A DNA stretch of 64,000 bases from Diphasiastrum complanatum (GCA_029204225.1 MU832055.1:1-64000); one strand, 5' to 3'; shown: positions 1 through 11,985, numbered from the stretch's first letter. Numbers and translations are program-made. The notes: generated from the letters alone by a model not told the origin.

Positions 1-160
1 AGGGGGTCCTTGTAGTGTTTAAAAAAAATTCGAAACACTACCATCAGATCCCCATTAATTCTTTTGTACTTTGAATGCCCATATTGCAAAAAATAAAAAG
101 AGAGAGCATTCTTGACCAGCTTTTTGAGCAAATTCCCAGAACCTGTTCCAAAACATGGAG

Positions 161-164
<4 letters not shown>

Positions 165-249
<85 letters not shown>
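165..249. repeat. (CT)n microsatellite
   Basis: An 85-bp run of CT dinucleotides with one interruption near 218. It has no LINE-type hairpin on its left, unlike the CT tracts at 35649 and 43796, so its origin is open. Long Ser-Leu or Glu-Arg reading frames across it come from the repeat itself. Confidence 0.97.
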
Positions 250-251
<2 letters not shown>

Positions 252-270
252 GGATGCTCCCTTCGTTCAA

Positions 271-347
271 TTTTACGCTGCTTCGCTACCAAACAAGTGG
301 ACAACGTTCAGGTTTTACCCTGCTTCGCTACCAAACAAGTGGAGAAC
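271..347. repeat. Two-copy 42-bp tandem duplication
   Basis: The segment at 271-305 recurs at 313-347 with two mismatches (core TGCTTCGCTACCAAACAAGT). The period is 42 bp. It lies just right of the CT tract. No coding role is apparent. From 348 to about 650 I see nothing recognisable. Confidence 0.85.
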
Positions 348-653
348 AACAAACGTACCGCTTATCCCAAAAATACAAGGTCCAATTTACACTCTATACT
401 TGCATAAGAAAAGTTTTTTCTTATCTAAGTGGTTTTTCCACTTAAAATTCAAAAACACTTTAAAAGACTTTTAATTTAAATCCTAACTGGAGGGAAATCA
501 ATTTTCCTCCCCACTCATACCTTCCAGGAAACCACACTGCATAACACTACAAAACCATGCAGTTTCGAGGTTTTTTCTTTACAGCACCGTGAAGAAGTTT
601 GTTTTTCTCTTACATGCTGAAAGTGCGCCCTACCAGTTGTCAAGAATTAGATA

Positions 654-899
654 TGCAACATCAAGCATTCACCATAAGCAATCACCACAAGAAGGCGAAA
701 GAAGAACACACACTATCACACTATCACACTGAATCATACTGAATGTAAAATGTACAAATAACCCTGAACCCTGATAGAGAGAGAAAACTTACAAGTAGAC
801 TAATAGACTAGCCTACGACTAATGACAGCTAGGTCACAACTGTCAACATTAATGTACATCGTAAACAATAACAATGAAGTTTATCATTGATTTCTAACA
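654..899 (-). mobile_element. 3' LTR of Copia-1 (minus strand)
   Basis: On the minus strand the LTR starts at 899 with TGTTAGAAATCAATG, directly after a purine tract (GAGGGAGAG, complement of 901-909) that fits a Copia polypurine tract. The other copy of the same LTR lies at 3843 in the opposite orientation and confirms the start. The outer end is not fixed by a second copy; TGCAACA at 654 is my best guess. A CTCTCTATCA block lies inside. Confidence 0.7.
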
Positions 900-914
900 C
901 TCTCCCTCAATGAT

Positions 915-3842
915 AAAATTACATTCTTCTATTTCTAATAGAGTACGAACCTCTCAAATTTACATCCACCTAATGACTTAGTAAAAATATCTGCCATTTG
1001 ATCTTCGAATTTACAAAAAACAAGATCAATGGCTCCATCAAGAATTTTCTCTCGAACAAAATGGTAGTGTATTTCGATGTGCTTGGTTCAGCATGTAAAA
1101 CTGAATTTTGGTAGGGTGAATGCAACTTTGATTATCGCAAGATATAGTAGTCGCATCCACCGGTGGTTGACCTAAATCCACAAGCAATCTTTGTAACCAT
1201 ACCGCTTCTTGTGTAGCATTGCTGAGTGCTCAATATTCAGCTTCCGTCGATGATAAGGCTACTGTAGGTTGCTTTTTGCTGCTCCATGAAATTGCAGCTA
1301 TACCATAACTGAATGTATGACCATTGGCCCGATCTTCTGTCATCAATATTACCTGCCCAATCGGCATCTGTATAACCTACCAACATTGGAGTTTCAGACT
1401 GATCGTACTTCAAACCAAAATTCAATGTCTCTCGAATGTATCTGAGAATACGTCTAGCAGACTTCCAGTGTGCTTGACTAGGATCTTGCATAAATTGACT
1501 AGCAACACCAACAACATAAGAAATATCAGGTCGTGTGTGTGTCAAATAAATCAAACTACCCACTAGCTATCTATATAAATAAGAATCCACTTTCTCAGAT
1601 TCATCATATGCAGTAAGCTTCATGTTGACATCCATAGGTGTACTCAAAGGCCTACAATCCTGCATATTGAACTTATAAAGTAAATCTCGTGCATATTTGC
1701 TTTGTGTAAGAAAGACCATGTCTTCCTTTTGCCATACTTCAATGCCAAGACAATAGTGCATCAATCCTACATCAGTCATGTCAAAAGCATTGGAAAGATT
1801 TGATTTGATTTCATCAATTAACTTCTCATTACTTCCTGTAATAATCAAATCATCCACGTACAAGACAATGAATACTATATCTGAATCTTGTCTTAAAATG
1901 TAAAGATTAGGATCAGCATCACTCTTTACCATTCCTCGTTCCTTGAAGTGTTCATCAATGCAAGAGTACCATGCCCGTGGGGCTTGTTTCAATCCATAAA
2001 TGGCTTTGTTGAGCTTACAAACAAGATGCTCTCTCCCTGGCTCATCAAATCCTTGAGGTTGTACTAAGTACACCTCTTCATCCAGCACTCCATTAAAAAA
2101 AACAGATTTTACATCCATTTGCTGGATCTTCCAACCATAGAAAGCAGAAATAGCAATAATAAAATAGTCAGAATCTTAGCTACGGGTGCGAAGGTTTTCT
2201 CAAAATCACCTTCTTGTTGCTCAAATCCTCTTGCAACCAACCGTGCTTTGTACTTGTTGAGTTGCCCATCTGCTCCATATTTTATCTTATAAATCCATTT
2301 GCAAGTGATAGGCTTCTTACCATCAGGTAGCTCAACCAAATTCCACGTCCTCTTTTTCGATATGGCTTCCATTTCTGTTTCCATAGTTGCACGCCACTCC
2401 TTGTGCTCCTTTGCTTCATCAAAAGTTTTTGGTTCTTAAGCCTTGAGCACAGAGCCCATCAGGGCTAGATTCATCTCTAATCTTGTAGGGGGTTTTTGAT
2501 TTCTACTTGATTCTCTAAGCTCTCCCTGCTCACTTGATTCAGGAGTATCTCTCTTATTGACATCACTTGTTACTGACAAGTACCACTTAGGTACTCTCCT
2601 AGGAGTCTCATTATTAACTTTGTCTTTTTCCATTGGCTCTTCATATCGACACCAACTTCTTTCTTCACTTGCACTTTAGCTTTATCATCAAAGGGATCAA
2701 TTGTCAATTTTATCTGGTCATTTTGACCAATCTCATCAAAAGTAGCATCTTTGGAAATCATGATCTTTTGTGCATCTGTGTCATACATCCTATATGCCTT
2801 GGCTCTTTCATCATATCCAAGGAAAATACACTTAACAACTTTTGCATCCAGCTTTTGCATTTTTCATCAGGCACATAAGCGTAAGCATCACAACCAAATA
2901 CTCGTAAATGAGAAACATTAGGTTTCTTTCCATTAAAGGCTTCGTAAGGTGTCTTACCCTCCACGGACTTAGTAGGACACCGATTCAAGATATGAGTAGC
3001 TGTGTTGCATGCTTCTGCCCAGAAAGTATCTGGCAAACCCTTGCTCTTAAGCATTGCCCTAGCCATTTCCACAATGGATCTGTTTTCCCATTCTGCAACT
3101 CCTTTTGGTTGTGGTGAATAGGGTGTAGTAGTTTGTCTCTTGATCCCCTGATAATTGCAAAAATTTATAAACTCTGTTGAGAAATACTCACCGCCACCAT
3201 CTATCTGAGGGTCTTAATATAACAACCTGTTTGTTTTTCAACTAGAGCCTTGAACTCTCTAAACTTGGCAAAAGCATCACATTTCTTTATGAAATAAATC
3301 CAGATATGTCTACTATAGTCATCAAAAAATGTGATGAAATGGTAACAACCACTAATGGACCTAGTTTGTATTGGTCCACACAGATCACTATGAACAAGAT
3401 CAAGAATGCCATTGGCTCTTCTTGCTCCATCTTTGGGAAATCTCTCTCTATGTTGTTTTCCCAAAATGCAATTTTTCCTTCAAAAGAGATATCAAGCAAT
3501 CTAGCAACTAGATTACCTCTTTTAAGGATTTGCAAGTTTTAAGCACTAATATGACCAAACCTTTGATGCCAAAGGTCACTTCGACTATCAACAGTGCTTA
3601 CCATAGCTTGAGTAAAAGTTCTCGCATTCAATTTGTAGAGTCGATTCTTGTTGACTCTAGAGAGCTCTTGTAGCAATCATTTTGTAGTGATTCTTGATGT
3701 CCTTGACGAGACATTTGTCATTGTCAAACTCAGCCTTGAGTTGTTGATCAGTCATCATCCCAACAGATAGTAGATGGTTAGCTAAGCCAAGTACATATTG
3801 CACATTGCTCATCTGCTTTATCTTCCCGCTAGCTAACTTCAC
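915..3842 (-). pseudogene. Copia-1 pol remnant: pre-integrase, integrase, RT, RNase H
   Basis: Reading leftwards on the minus strand: the GAG-pre-integrase segment (3842-3657, SNVQYVLGLANHLLSVG), the integrase core (3464-3201, VHSDLCGPIQT and FFDDYSRHIW), the integrase C-terminus (3072-2570), the RT start (2384-2160, CKWIYKIKYG, YKARLVARGF), the RT palm (2118-1567, DVKSVFFNG and the catalytic YVDDLIITGS), and RNase H (1563 to about 945, LTHTRPDISYVVG, then a tail ending near SLGGCKFERF). Frames are broken by stops and shifts between nearly every block. gag and most of the protease are absent: the element is cut at 3842, exactly where an inverted LTR begins. In life it would encode a Ty1/copia polyprotein; this copy cannot. 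Confidence 0.92.
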
Positions 3843-3970
3843 TGTTATAAATCAATGATAAACTTCATTATTACTGTTTATGATGTACATTAATGTTGAC
3901 AGCTGTAATTAGCCATAGGCTAGTCTATTAGTCTACTCGTAGTTTTTCTCTCTCTATCAAAGTTTAGGGG
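3843..3970 (+). mobile_element. Inverted LTR fragment of the Copia-1 family
   Basis: The first 128 bp match the start of the LTR at 899-654 read on the other strand (shared block CTAGTCTATTAGTCTACT). It begins exactly at the LTR terminus TGTTATAAATC, while the internal Copia sequence to its left runs the opposite way. Two LTRs of one family in inverted orientation around one internal region is not the normal LTR-element arrangement. The match ends near 3970. Confidence 0.85.
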
Positions 3971-3996
3971 CTTGATAATTTTTTGGATATAATCAG

Positions 3997-5492
3997 TTTT
4001 GATGCTGATGATCTTTTATCTGGTGTTGACGATGTACATAATGATAAGTTTTATTCAGGGAAAGATTGCTTGAAAACGGTTGTGGAGAAAATGTGCAACA
4101 AAGAAGATGATCTACCTTATGAGGAGGAGTTTTTCAGAATCCAAAGTCAACTTGGTTGTCCACAACCAACTATCTATTCACCAACAATATTGACATCAAA
4201 AGGTGGACATAATATTGATGGAGAGATAGTAATCAGGGAAGACAAATCCAAATGCGTAAGTTCTTGTGTCTTATCATCATGTACTAGTAGATTCGTTATG
4301 TCCGATTATATACTGGAGCTTACTTTTTTTTTTATCATTTCAGGAAATAATTTTCCTTGATGATTTCGCAATTCGTCGAGAAGGGCAGAGATCTTCTGCT
4401 GGAGAATTTTCAAGAGATCATGCACTGGGGCACTATCTAAAGTTCTCAAGAATAATGAGATAAGTGTTGCCCATTCAAAGTTTCATCAACATGGTGAGAC
4501 TATGATTATGGCAATCAAGGCACTGTCTCATTTTCTTGGAGGACATAATTTCAATAAGGTGCATAAAATAATTTTTGTAAGAAAACCATTGCGGTTAAAA
4601 TTTCAGGATATGGACCAGTGAATTCCATGCTCATATCATCTCATTTTGCGCTGCTTACGTTGATCTGAGTAAGCATGAAAACTATGAGCTATTATGGGCC
4701 CAAAGAGGGCCCTATAAGAAATGTCATGTATGAGAGAGAAAAATAACTATAACTTCTTTACGCATCTGCCCGCACTACTTTCCATGTAAATGTATGCACC
4801 TTAGTTTAGTCACATCAAACTTCACTGGTGCTTAACCATAGTTTAAATATAATTTTCAAAATGCTGAAATAGTCCTTCCCAATAGTTGGGAACACTTAAA
4901 AATTTGAATTAAGAGTGACATTTCTAAAACAAAGCCTATGCCATCTCTATCTACGGGGTAAAAAAACAAGTGTTTAGCACCATCTCTATCTCCAGCAGAG
5001 TCGTTGACGCCATCTCCAGCTTTGTTATTGTCATTGTGTTGTTTGTTACTATACTACTATGATGGCAAAGCTTTATCATTTTCATGTGGATCTGTCACCA
5101 GAATATGCTCCGCTCAGGACAAGAAATTCAAAGCAACCCAAATTGTCAACTTCTGATATGGTCCGATACAAGGAGGAAAAGCTAAAGCATGTAGATTTAT
5201 GGTCATCAAGAACATTGTATCCTATTGATCCATGTTCATTGCAACATCCATATTTTCATTCGGTGAGTCAGTTAATAATCTATATGTGTCATGGTAAAAA
5301 TGGCCTTTTGGGTTGCTGTGAGAATTTGATGCTCTATGGGAATGCACATTCAATGCAAAGAATACATTATTTGGAAGAGGAATCAAGGAAAATATCAAAG
5401 GAGTGCGAAGAAAAATCTACAAAGTTGAAAACTTGTTTGGATGAAAATGAGATGCTCAAGAAGGAGATCCAAAGGTTTTTTGCATCATTATA
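3997..5492 (+). pseudogene. Unrecognised spliced gene fragment with coiled-coil end
   Basis: I do not recognise this family. Several exon-like blocks have GT-AG borders. Block 1 (3997-4255) follows AATCAG and ends before GTAAGT. Block 2 (4344-4558) starts after a T-rich tract and TTTCAG; it reads EIIFLDDFAIRREGQRS, needs a one-base frame change near 4441, then continues as HQHGETMIMAIKALSHFLGG up to a GT at 4559. Block 3 (about 5070-5262) reads LYHFHVDLSPEYAPLRTR and ends at GTGAGT. Block 4 (about 5356-5492) is a charged heptad-like coiled coil (LEEESRKISKECEEKSTK). Codon-like composition and splice borders suggest a captured or decayed host gene; the frame change suggests it is dead. The 5' part is missing, cut off where the inverted Copia LTR ends. 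Confidence 0.45.
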
Positions 5493-5499
5493 CAACTAG

Positions 5500-6480
5500 T
5501 AATGATGAGACAAAAACTACATTTCAATCCATGCGTTTCTCATATTTGTCTCTTGTTAAAGATATGGATGTGCTCAACAGAAAGGTCCGAAGCAACAAGA
5601 GGAAAAGACTAGTAAACAAGGATATATGTGATCTATCATCCAAAGGAAGGATACTCAAATGTTACTTGCCACCATCCCACAACACAAAATCACATGAGTT
5701 AGTATAGTGGGGAAGATGGTGTCATAGTTGAGCATCAGTTGTTATCCATGTCCAAACAAGGTTCACTACTTTACTAGCTCAAATACAATTGCATAGCATA
5801 CATCCAGTCTTCCTAGCCATAGCTTACTTTACTAGCAATACGTTCTGCCCTAGGAACTTAACATATCATGGGTAGATGGCATATTGATTAGTACAAGGGA
5901 AAAATAAATGTATGAAATTCAGATTAACATTTAACATACGTAAGAAGCTATTACTCATTTCAAAACATACAAAGAGTTGTGGTCCAAGCCTTAGCATTGG
6001 GTACCAGGGTAGATCCGTGCCAGAAGAGAAAAGGAAATGGCACAAAGGAAGGCGCCACTCTCAAACTTGTATCACTTTTCTGCTTCCTACTCTTCCTCTT
6101 CGCCATGATGGCTCATGCATAGTAGCGCCCATCTACAATCAACCATTCAGCATTAACACACGGAAACGGTAAGCTATTTCACCCACTATTTGCAAATGGC
6201 AAGCAAGAGCGGCATTTCATAAAAGTACACAACATGGCGGGACTAGCACAAAAAATAGCTGTATACTGCAACTTTTCCAATGGTTTTACAGAAGAATCCA
6301 AATTCGTCATAATACAAAATCAACGGATCATAAAAATTTTCAAAAAACATGCAAATTTATACAAGCCAGTAGGCAATAGACACACAATAAAATTTTGTAT
6401 ATTAGATAAAAATATTTACAAAGTACAATTCAACAATATCTACTCTGCTTCCGATACTTTCTCCAATGAAAGTTGCAACT
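5500..6480. other. Unassigned intergenic sequence
   Basis: AT-rich sequence with no protein similarity that I can support on either strand and no tRNA or microsatellite. Its right edge runs into the truncated integrase of Copia-2. Confidence 0.5.
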
Positions 6481-6485
6481 TAGAA

Positions 6486-8033
6486 TCATGCAGCAATTTT
6501 CTCTTTGAATTGTTTGAACTTAATGAAAGTCTCTGATTTTTGCTTAATGAAGTAAACAACTGATCTTCTGGAGAATTCGTCAATAAAGGTAATGAAATAC
6601 TTTGCATCTAGCAATGATGGAGTTTGCATAGGTCCACATATATCTGAATGAACAACATCTATCAGACCTTTTGTTGCATGCCTATGACTTGATCTAAAAG
6701 GGATCCTAGTCTGATTTCCAAGAATGCAGTTATGGAAGATAGGGTGATCGACTTTGCCAGAAGGATAGTCGAGATCAAGTGCTAGAGATTGTCTGGACAT
6801 GTTAAAAAAAGATGCATAATTCAAGTGTCATAAGCGATGATGCCATAGTAATGCTTTATTGACAAGAACAGAGATTTTCAAGACTTAATTAGAATCAGAA
6901 TAACAATGTGCCAATCTATATAAATATCTATGCCTCTTGCCGAGTGCAAGGATCTTATTATTCCTATCGATAATTTTGCATTGATCGGACTCAAACTCTA
7001 CCTTATGACCTAAATCTATAATTTTACTTACTGATAACAGATTTGTAGAGAGTTTAGGAACATATAAGACTGTTGGCAGTAGTTTGAATTGATCATGCTG
7101 GAACCTTAATCTTACAGTACCTTCACCTTCGATAGTGTGAGCGCTATCGTCACCAAGATAGTCATACTTCTTTGTGTTGTAAGGCATATATGAATGGAGA
7201 ATCTCAAAATGATTGGTCATATGTTGAGTAGCTCCAAAATTTAGAAATCACGAGTCATCTGAATTCGTGTTTTCTTTGATCATAAAAGCGCCTTCGTCCA
7301 TCTGTATTTGCTTGTTGATCAGGTTGCTTAGCTGCATTCTTCGCTTTGAGAATTTGGCAATCCTGATAGTTCTTGACTTTGAGTTTGTTTCTGATTTCGA
7401 TGAAGATACTTGGAGATTTTCTGCTTCTGTCGTTTTGAGCCCTTGTTGACATATAGAGCATGAGACAAAGAGGTAGACAAAGTTTCTTGACTTCTTCGAT
7501 TATCTTCTTGCAACAACATAGTGATAACTCTGGTAAGAGTTAAATGTCGTGATGATCATCACCCAATTCTCATATGTAGAGGGCAAGCTTGAAAGCAATG
7601 TCATAATTGCATCTTGATCGTCTATGACTAATCCGACAGTGGCCATATGTTGCAAGAGATTCTTAACCTGGTTAATATGATTATGATTCGACATCTTGAG
7701 TGTGAAGAATTTTCTTCGAAGATGTAACTTGGTAGTTATGTCTCTCACATCATATAGTGAGCTCAGGATGTCACAAACTTCTTTCAAAGTTTTGGCTTCA
7801 GCTACGTGGCCAATATGTGTATCTGATATATTGAGGATAATAAGCGCGAAAGCTTTACCGTCCTTTGATTTTCACTTTGAGTCGTCTGTGTCATCTTCAG
7901 GCTTCACTTTGATACCTGTAACAACATCCCACAACTCGTCGGTGATTAGCAAGGCCTTCATCTTTTTCCATAAATGATAATTGGATCCATTTAGCTTGTC
8001 TGTGATAAGACCGACTTTAATTTGAGAATCCAT
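6486..8033 (-). pseudogene. Copia-2 gag, protease and integrase remnant
   Basis: The ATG of gag is at 8033-8031, followed by the usual Copia gag opening (GLITDKLNGSNYHLWKKMKA). A UBN2-type gag core follows at 7787-7500 (NLLQHMATVGLVIDDQD). The 7461-7255 part, where the zinc knuckle belongs, is degenerate. The retropepsin/GAG-pre-integrase part is at 7220-6885 (VPKLSTNLLSVSKIIDLG) and the integrase N-terminal core at 6824-6486 (DVVHSDICGPMQT, FIDEFSRRSVVYF). RT and RNase H are missing; the copy stops within integrase near 6480. Frames change several times. The gag start is 165 nt downstream of the primer binding site at 8198-8209, which fixes the orientation. Confidence 0.9.
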
Positions 8034-8197
8034 CTGGAACTTTAGTCTGACAACGTTAACAGAGATACTGTGCTGTGGAAATCAATTCTTTGATACCGAA
8101 ACAAATTGATTCGAACTGAAGAATAACTTGGTATTGCGAAAGATATCAAGTATTAGAGCTTGCGCTCTGATATAGTATTAGGCCTTGAAAAATCAAT

Positions 8198-8209
8198 GCT
8201 CTGATACCA
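8198..8209 (-). promoter_or_regulatory. Primer binding site of Copia-2 (tRNA-Met type)
   Basis: On the minus strand this reads TGGTATCAGAGC, the standard complement of the 3' end of plant initiator tRNA-Met. It abuts the LTR end (CCAACA). A degenerate second copy (GCTCTGATATAGTA on the plus strand) sits at about 8163, suggesting a small leader duplication. Confidence 0.93.
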
Positions 8210-8448
8210 TGTTGGAAAGTGGTGTTCAAATATAGGTCGAATAGAATTGAATAAAAAGAATTTGAAATGACAAAAAAAAAAACTTATCGTGCACAACGGA
8301 ATGTACTATCTTCCTCTTTCTTTATGCATGACTATGCCTATCAATTTCTCTATGATGTGTAGAAACACAAAGAAATCTGCAGGTCTAGATAAAAGTTGGA
8401 CGAACATTAAAATGTCGATTAGTCGATTAGTAGGAGAATAATCCAACA
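8210..8448 (-). mobile_element. 5' LTR of Copia-2, internally deleted
   Basis: This 239-bp LTR has TGTTGG...CCAACA ends. Both ends match the 1,029-bp LTR at 12134-13162 read on the opposite strand: TTATTCTCCTACTAATCGAC at one end, and the segment ending CTTTCCAACA at the other. About 800 bp of the middle are missing here. The right flank is TTATA; no partner target duplication can be tested because the 3' end of the element is lost. Confidence 0.9.
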
Positions 8449-8589
8449 TTATATGTGCCTGACATTATAGGAGCTTAGTAGGTGTAGGCCAACTATTATA
8501 CAAAAGGTGTTTTGTTGAGTTTAATAGCAAGGCATGTTTGATAAAGGAGAAGGGAGTGCTTATTGCAAGATACAATATTCTGAAGATTG

Positions 8590-9935
8590 TTCAAGATCAA
8601 TGCAAGTGTTCATGCTAACTCTTGTGGTTTGATCAAGATGACACCACAAGAGCTTTGGGAAAAGAGGACGTTGGGCCATCCCAACTCTATTTCATTGGAT
8701 TTGGCTTATTGCTTGGCATTCCAAAGGTTTTGATAACTGATGATAATATTTCTCAAGCATGTGCTTTGGAAAAAGAGCATAAACTCTCTTTTTCAAGATC
8801 TACCATCAACTCTACTCACATCTTACAACAGATGTTCTCTTTTCAAGCACCAAAAGTACTAGAGGGACAACAATTTTTGTATCATTATTAGATGCCTATA
8901 GTAGATATGAATTAATCTATTTTCTTTCATCTAGAGCTCGTGTTTGATATATTCATCATTTTCAAGTACTTTCTTGAGAAGAGATTAAATACTAGCATTA
9001 AAGCAATAAGATCATATGGTGGAGGGGAATACATCTTTATCAAATTGAATTCATTTCTTAAATCTTGTGAAATTTAAAGAGACTCTTCATATGCCTCTAT
9101 CCCACAAGAAAATGGCATAGCAAAGAGAAGAATTAGAACACCCTGTAAGTTAAAGCCATGAAACTAGATGCTTGCTTGCCTAAATCCTTTTGAGGAAAAG
9201 TTATTGTAGGTGCAAATTATTTGGTTAAGAGGATTGCAAATAGTGCTACTAAAGGAAAACTCCATTTGAAATCTCTTTGGTGTTAGACCATGTGAAGAAC
9301 CTAAGAGTATTGGGCTCAAAGTGTTTTGTTCATATTCCTTTGAAAACTAGAACTAAATAGGATCCTTCATCCATAGAAAGTATCGTGGTTGGGTATGAAA
9401 CCACAACTAAAGAATACAAAGTTTATCTTCCATCTTCTCAAAAGTTTGTTGGATGTTATCATTGATGAACAAACTATGTACAAGTTTGGTGAAGGCTCTA
9501 AAGCTTCTAACCCATCTATTGTCGGAGATCTTGATGAAAAGGAGGAGTTACCTCAAAATGGAAATCCAAATCAAGAGGAGGAGTTTGTTGAAGACCCGAG
9601 AAGTCCTAGAATATCTAGAGGATTTAGAATTGAGCCATCAAGGCTTACATATGCTGGAAAAGACTAACACAACTTGAATGGGGTATCTTCTCATGCCTTC
9701 CTTACTTGCTTCATCACATATTTGGAATACAATGCTAAATAAAAATGATTGATATGATGTTATGCTTGTGGAATACTATGCACTTATGGAACATGTGATA
9801 AGATATTGTATGGAAGATGATAAATAATCTTTTAAGGACATCACAATTTATAGAAGTCTTATTGGTTTCTTGGTAGATCATATTATGTTTCTTGCTATGA
9901 ATCATACTTATTTACTTCCAAGAGTTTATTTCTAG
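8590..9935 (+). pseudogene. Copia-3 remnant: integrase to RT pieces
   Basis: A badly decayed plus-strand Copia pol. Pieces in order: a pre-integrase/zinc-binding-like stretch ending STINSTHILQQMFSF (8622-8850); integrase motif relics (PQENGIAKRRIRTP, about 9100-9150); the integrase C-terminal block (LRVFGSKCFVHIPLKTR, about 9300-9355); a downstream stretch VVGYETTTKEYKVYLPSSQK (9387-9446); an acidic linker (9520-9665); and a weak RT/RNase H junction (YRSLIGFLVDHIMFLAMN, about 9850-9910). Stops and frameshifts occur throughout. It is probably not the same copy as the LTR at 12134, since about 2 kb of other sequence intervenes. Confidence 0.7.
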
Positions 9936-10002
9936 AAAAAAAAAAATCATTAGTTGGCTTGATTTGTAATTCCATGTTTCTACTAGCTAAACTTTAATCA
10001 GG

Positions 10003-10135
10003 AGCATTGAAAATTGTGAAATTTAGCTAGATGTATCTTTCAATAGGTTGTACTTGAAATTTATGGACTAGACTTTAAAAGGCACATGTGTTATGCCTTG
10101 GACCATAATGCACCTTAATTTGATATGATAGAAGC
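10003..10135 (+). repeat. Dispersed repeat, arm 1 (inverted partner at 13360)
   Basis: The segment containing AATTTAGCTAGATGTATCTT matches the complement of 13360-13495 (AATTTAGCTAGATCTACTTT) over about 130 bp at roughly 75 to 80 percent by eye. The two copies face each other across the Copia LTR and the foldback. No protein could be assigned. Confidence 0.65.
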
Positions 10136-10139
10136 CTGC

Positions 10140-11215
10140 ACAAAGGTTTCTTCTCTAGATATAGCATATTTTCATTGTAATTATAAAACTTATAATGATA
10201 ATGATATAATGATAATTTTTAATGATCTATAGGCCTACTAATCTTAAATTAATTATGCTTATGAGGTATTGGGGCTCCCATGGTACTAGATCATAATCAA
10301 TGATTGAGGCCTAAATCCGATGATAGTGGATTTAGATGATTTGTTGAGTGATAGGCACTTTAGCATACATAGATCTGAGTTCATAGAGAGGAATTTCTAC
10401 TAGCAAAAATGGAGTTTTATGTACTTGATCATGAACAATACACACTGAAAAGCAAAACACATGAGAGTAAGTGGCATGTTGCATCGACCAAGAGATTCCC
10501 AATAAGAGGTCAAATGCATCTATAAGAATTTTTTTCCCAAATAATATGTGTTACTCTAAAATTCTATCCAAAAAGCCTATAAATTATTATGTAGAAAAAC
10601 AGCTAATATTATCGTGATCACAAAGTGATTTCATTATAGACGATTTATAAATAGAGTGTGATCAATCCTACTTTCCAAATATCATTATTTGCCACCACTA
10701 GTTCATGCTATTATCAACATCAACAGCTTTCAATCTAAACTATTCATAGCTTTTTCTCAATAAAACTATGTGTATTACTATTTCTCTCGCAAAATAAAAC
10801 CTATTATCACTTCTGTGTATTTTTTGAAGTCTAAGTGTCTCAAACTAAGGTCTATGCCCTTCTGACCAAGAGTTTCACAGATTTGAAATCATTATGTAAC
10901 TTGGTGAACATTCTGTCAAGCTTAGCTTTATAGATATGCTTGTCTAGTGCCACCAAGTCCTGATAATGAATCATGTCTTTATTCTGAGATCTGAATAACG
11001 AAGTACTGAGCAGAGACTTAAATCTGAGATATACCTCAGAAAATGCCTCCACACTAGGACCCTCAGTAATAGAAGGAAGAACAAAAAAAAAGGAGAAAAA
11101 AGAGATTTGAAATACTCCAAACTATCAATAATACCAAATTCATGAAAAAAAAAAAAAAAAAAAAACAAACTAGAATCAAAATTAGACATTTTAAATAAAA
11201 ACTACAAATGTAAAA
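10140..11215. other. Unassigned AT-rich sequence
   Basis: No support for genes. It holds an A-rich run at 11144-11165 that makes an artificial Phe-rich reading frame on the minus strand. Nothing else is recognisable. Confidence 0.5.
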
Positions 11216-11299
11216 TTCCAAATATTGCTCTCAGGCGCAAACTGCAGATCAGGCAAGAACCTCAAGGCACTATGCACTCGAAAGAGATATTAGAAATTA

Positions 11300-11985
11300 G
11301 AGTATCGGATCCGAGCGCATGAACAAAGAGCAGACAAGAAAGGAGATGTAAAGCACACTTGAATGCGATACCAGACGAGGCAGTATCGGTTCCAGGCGCA
11401 AGTTAGTCAACGGAGGGTAATCAGTGCAAATGGCGCGCTTGAAATCGATATCCGGCCAAGAAATCAAAAATTTGCATAAAAATTCGAGCCGAAAATGACC
11501 TATTTATAATAAAAAAATTCACACATGTGGAGGAGTTACGAAGGAACACGTGTCGATGTATGATTGGTCAGAATTAATACGCAATACAGACAATGATTGA
11601 TCTGACATCTATCACGTGCGAGAATGACACTCGTCGAAAAGGGATTCATCCACATGTCCCAACCCACGTGGACTCATAATGAGGTCATCATTGTCAGTAC
11701 AGACATTCCATGTGGAACAATCATATGACGACACATGTTTTCGGCCGTCTTTTCACACGTGCAAAAATTTTGTATATATAAGTCCTCAAAATTTTCATTT
11801 TTTGTCGCAGAATTTTCGGTTTTCGCTCCCAATATCGCTCTCAAGCGCGGCCTCTCACCGTTTAATCGTCCGCCTTCTCACAGTGCGCTCGAGACTGATA
11901 CCACTGTTAGTCCAATATTGCTTTCGAGCGTGCATCTCGTTTCTTAAAATATTCTATGTATATCTTGCACTCGAAACCGATATTC
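11300..11985. repeat. Large foldback (inverted repeat) with divergent TATA boxes
   Basis: The left arm (about 11300-11630) is the reverse complement of the right arm (about 11655-11985). A recurring block of the form ATATCG-N(2-3)-TC-N-AGCGC occurs at about 11304, 11384, 11831 and 11913 in one direction and at 11357, 11434, 11882 and 11965 in the other; mirror pairs all sum to about 23266-23270, which fixes one axis near 11643. Each arm carries a TATA-like box pointing outwards (TATATATAAG near 11775 on plus; TTATAAATAGG near 11507 on minus). ACGTG cores (CACGTG, ACACGTGTC, CCACGTGG) cluster near the axis. A further unrelated-arm unit of the same block type lies at 11221-11290. Confidence 0.8.

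Noticed and set aside
55-474. Overlapping frames with Ser-Leu or Glu-Arg runs across the CT tract
   Set aside because: They arise from the dinucleotide repeat and have no other coding signature; the same applies to frames over 34674-34729, 35649-35752 and 37719-37798.
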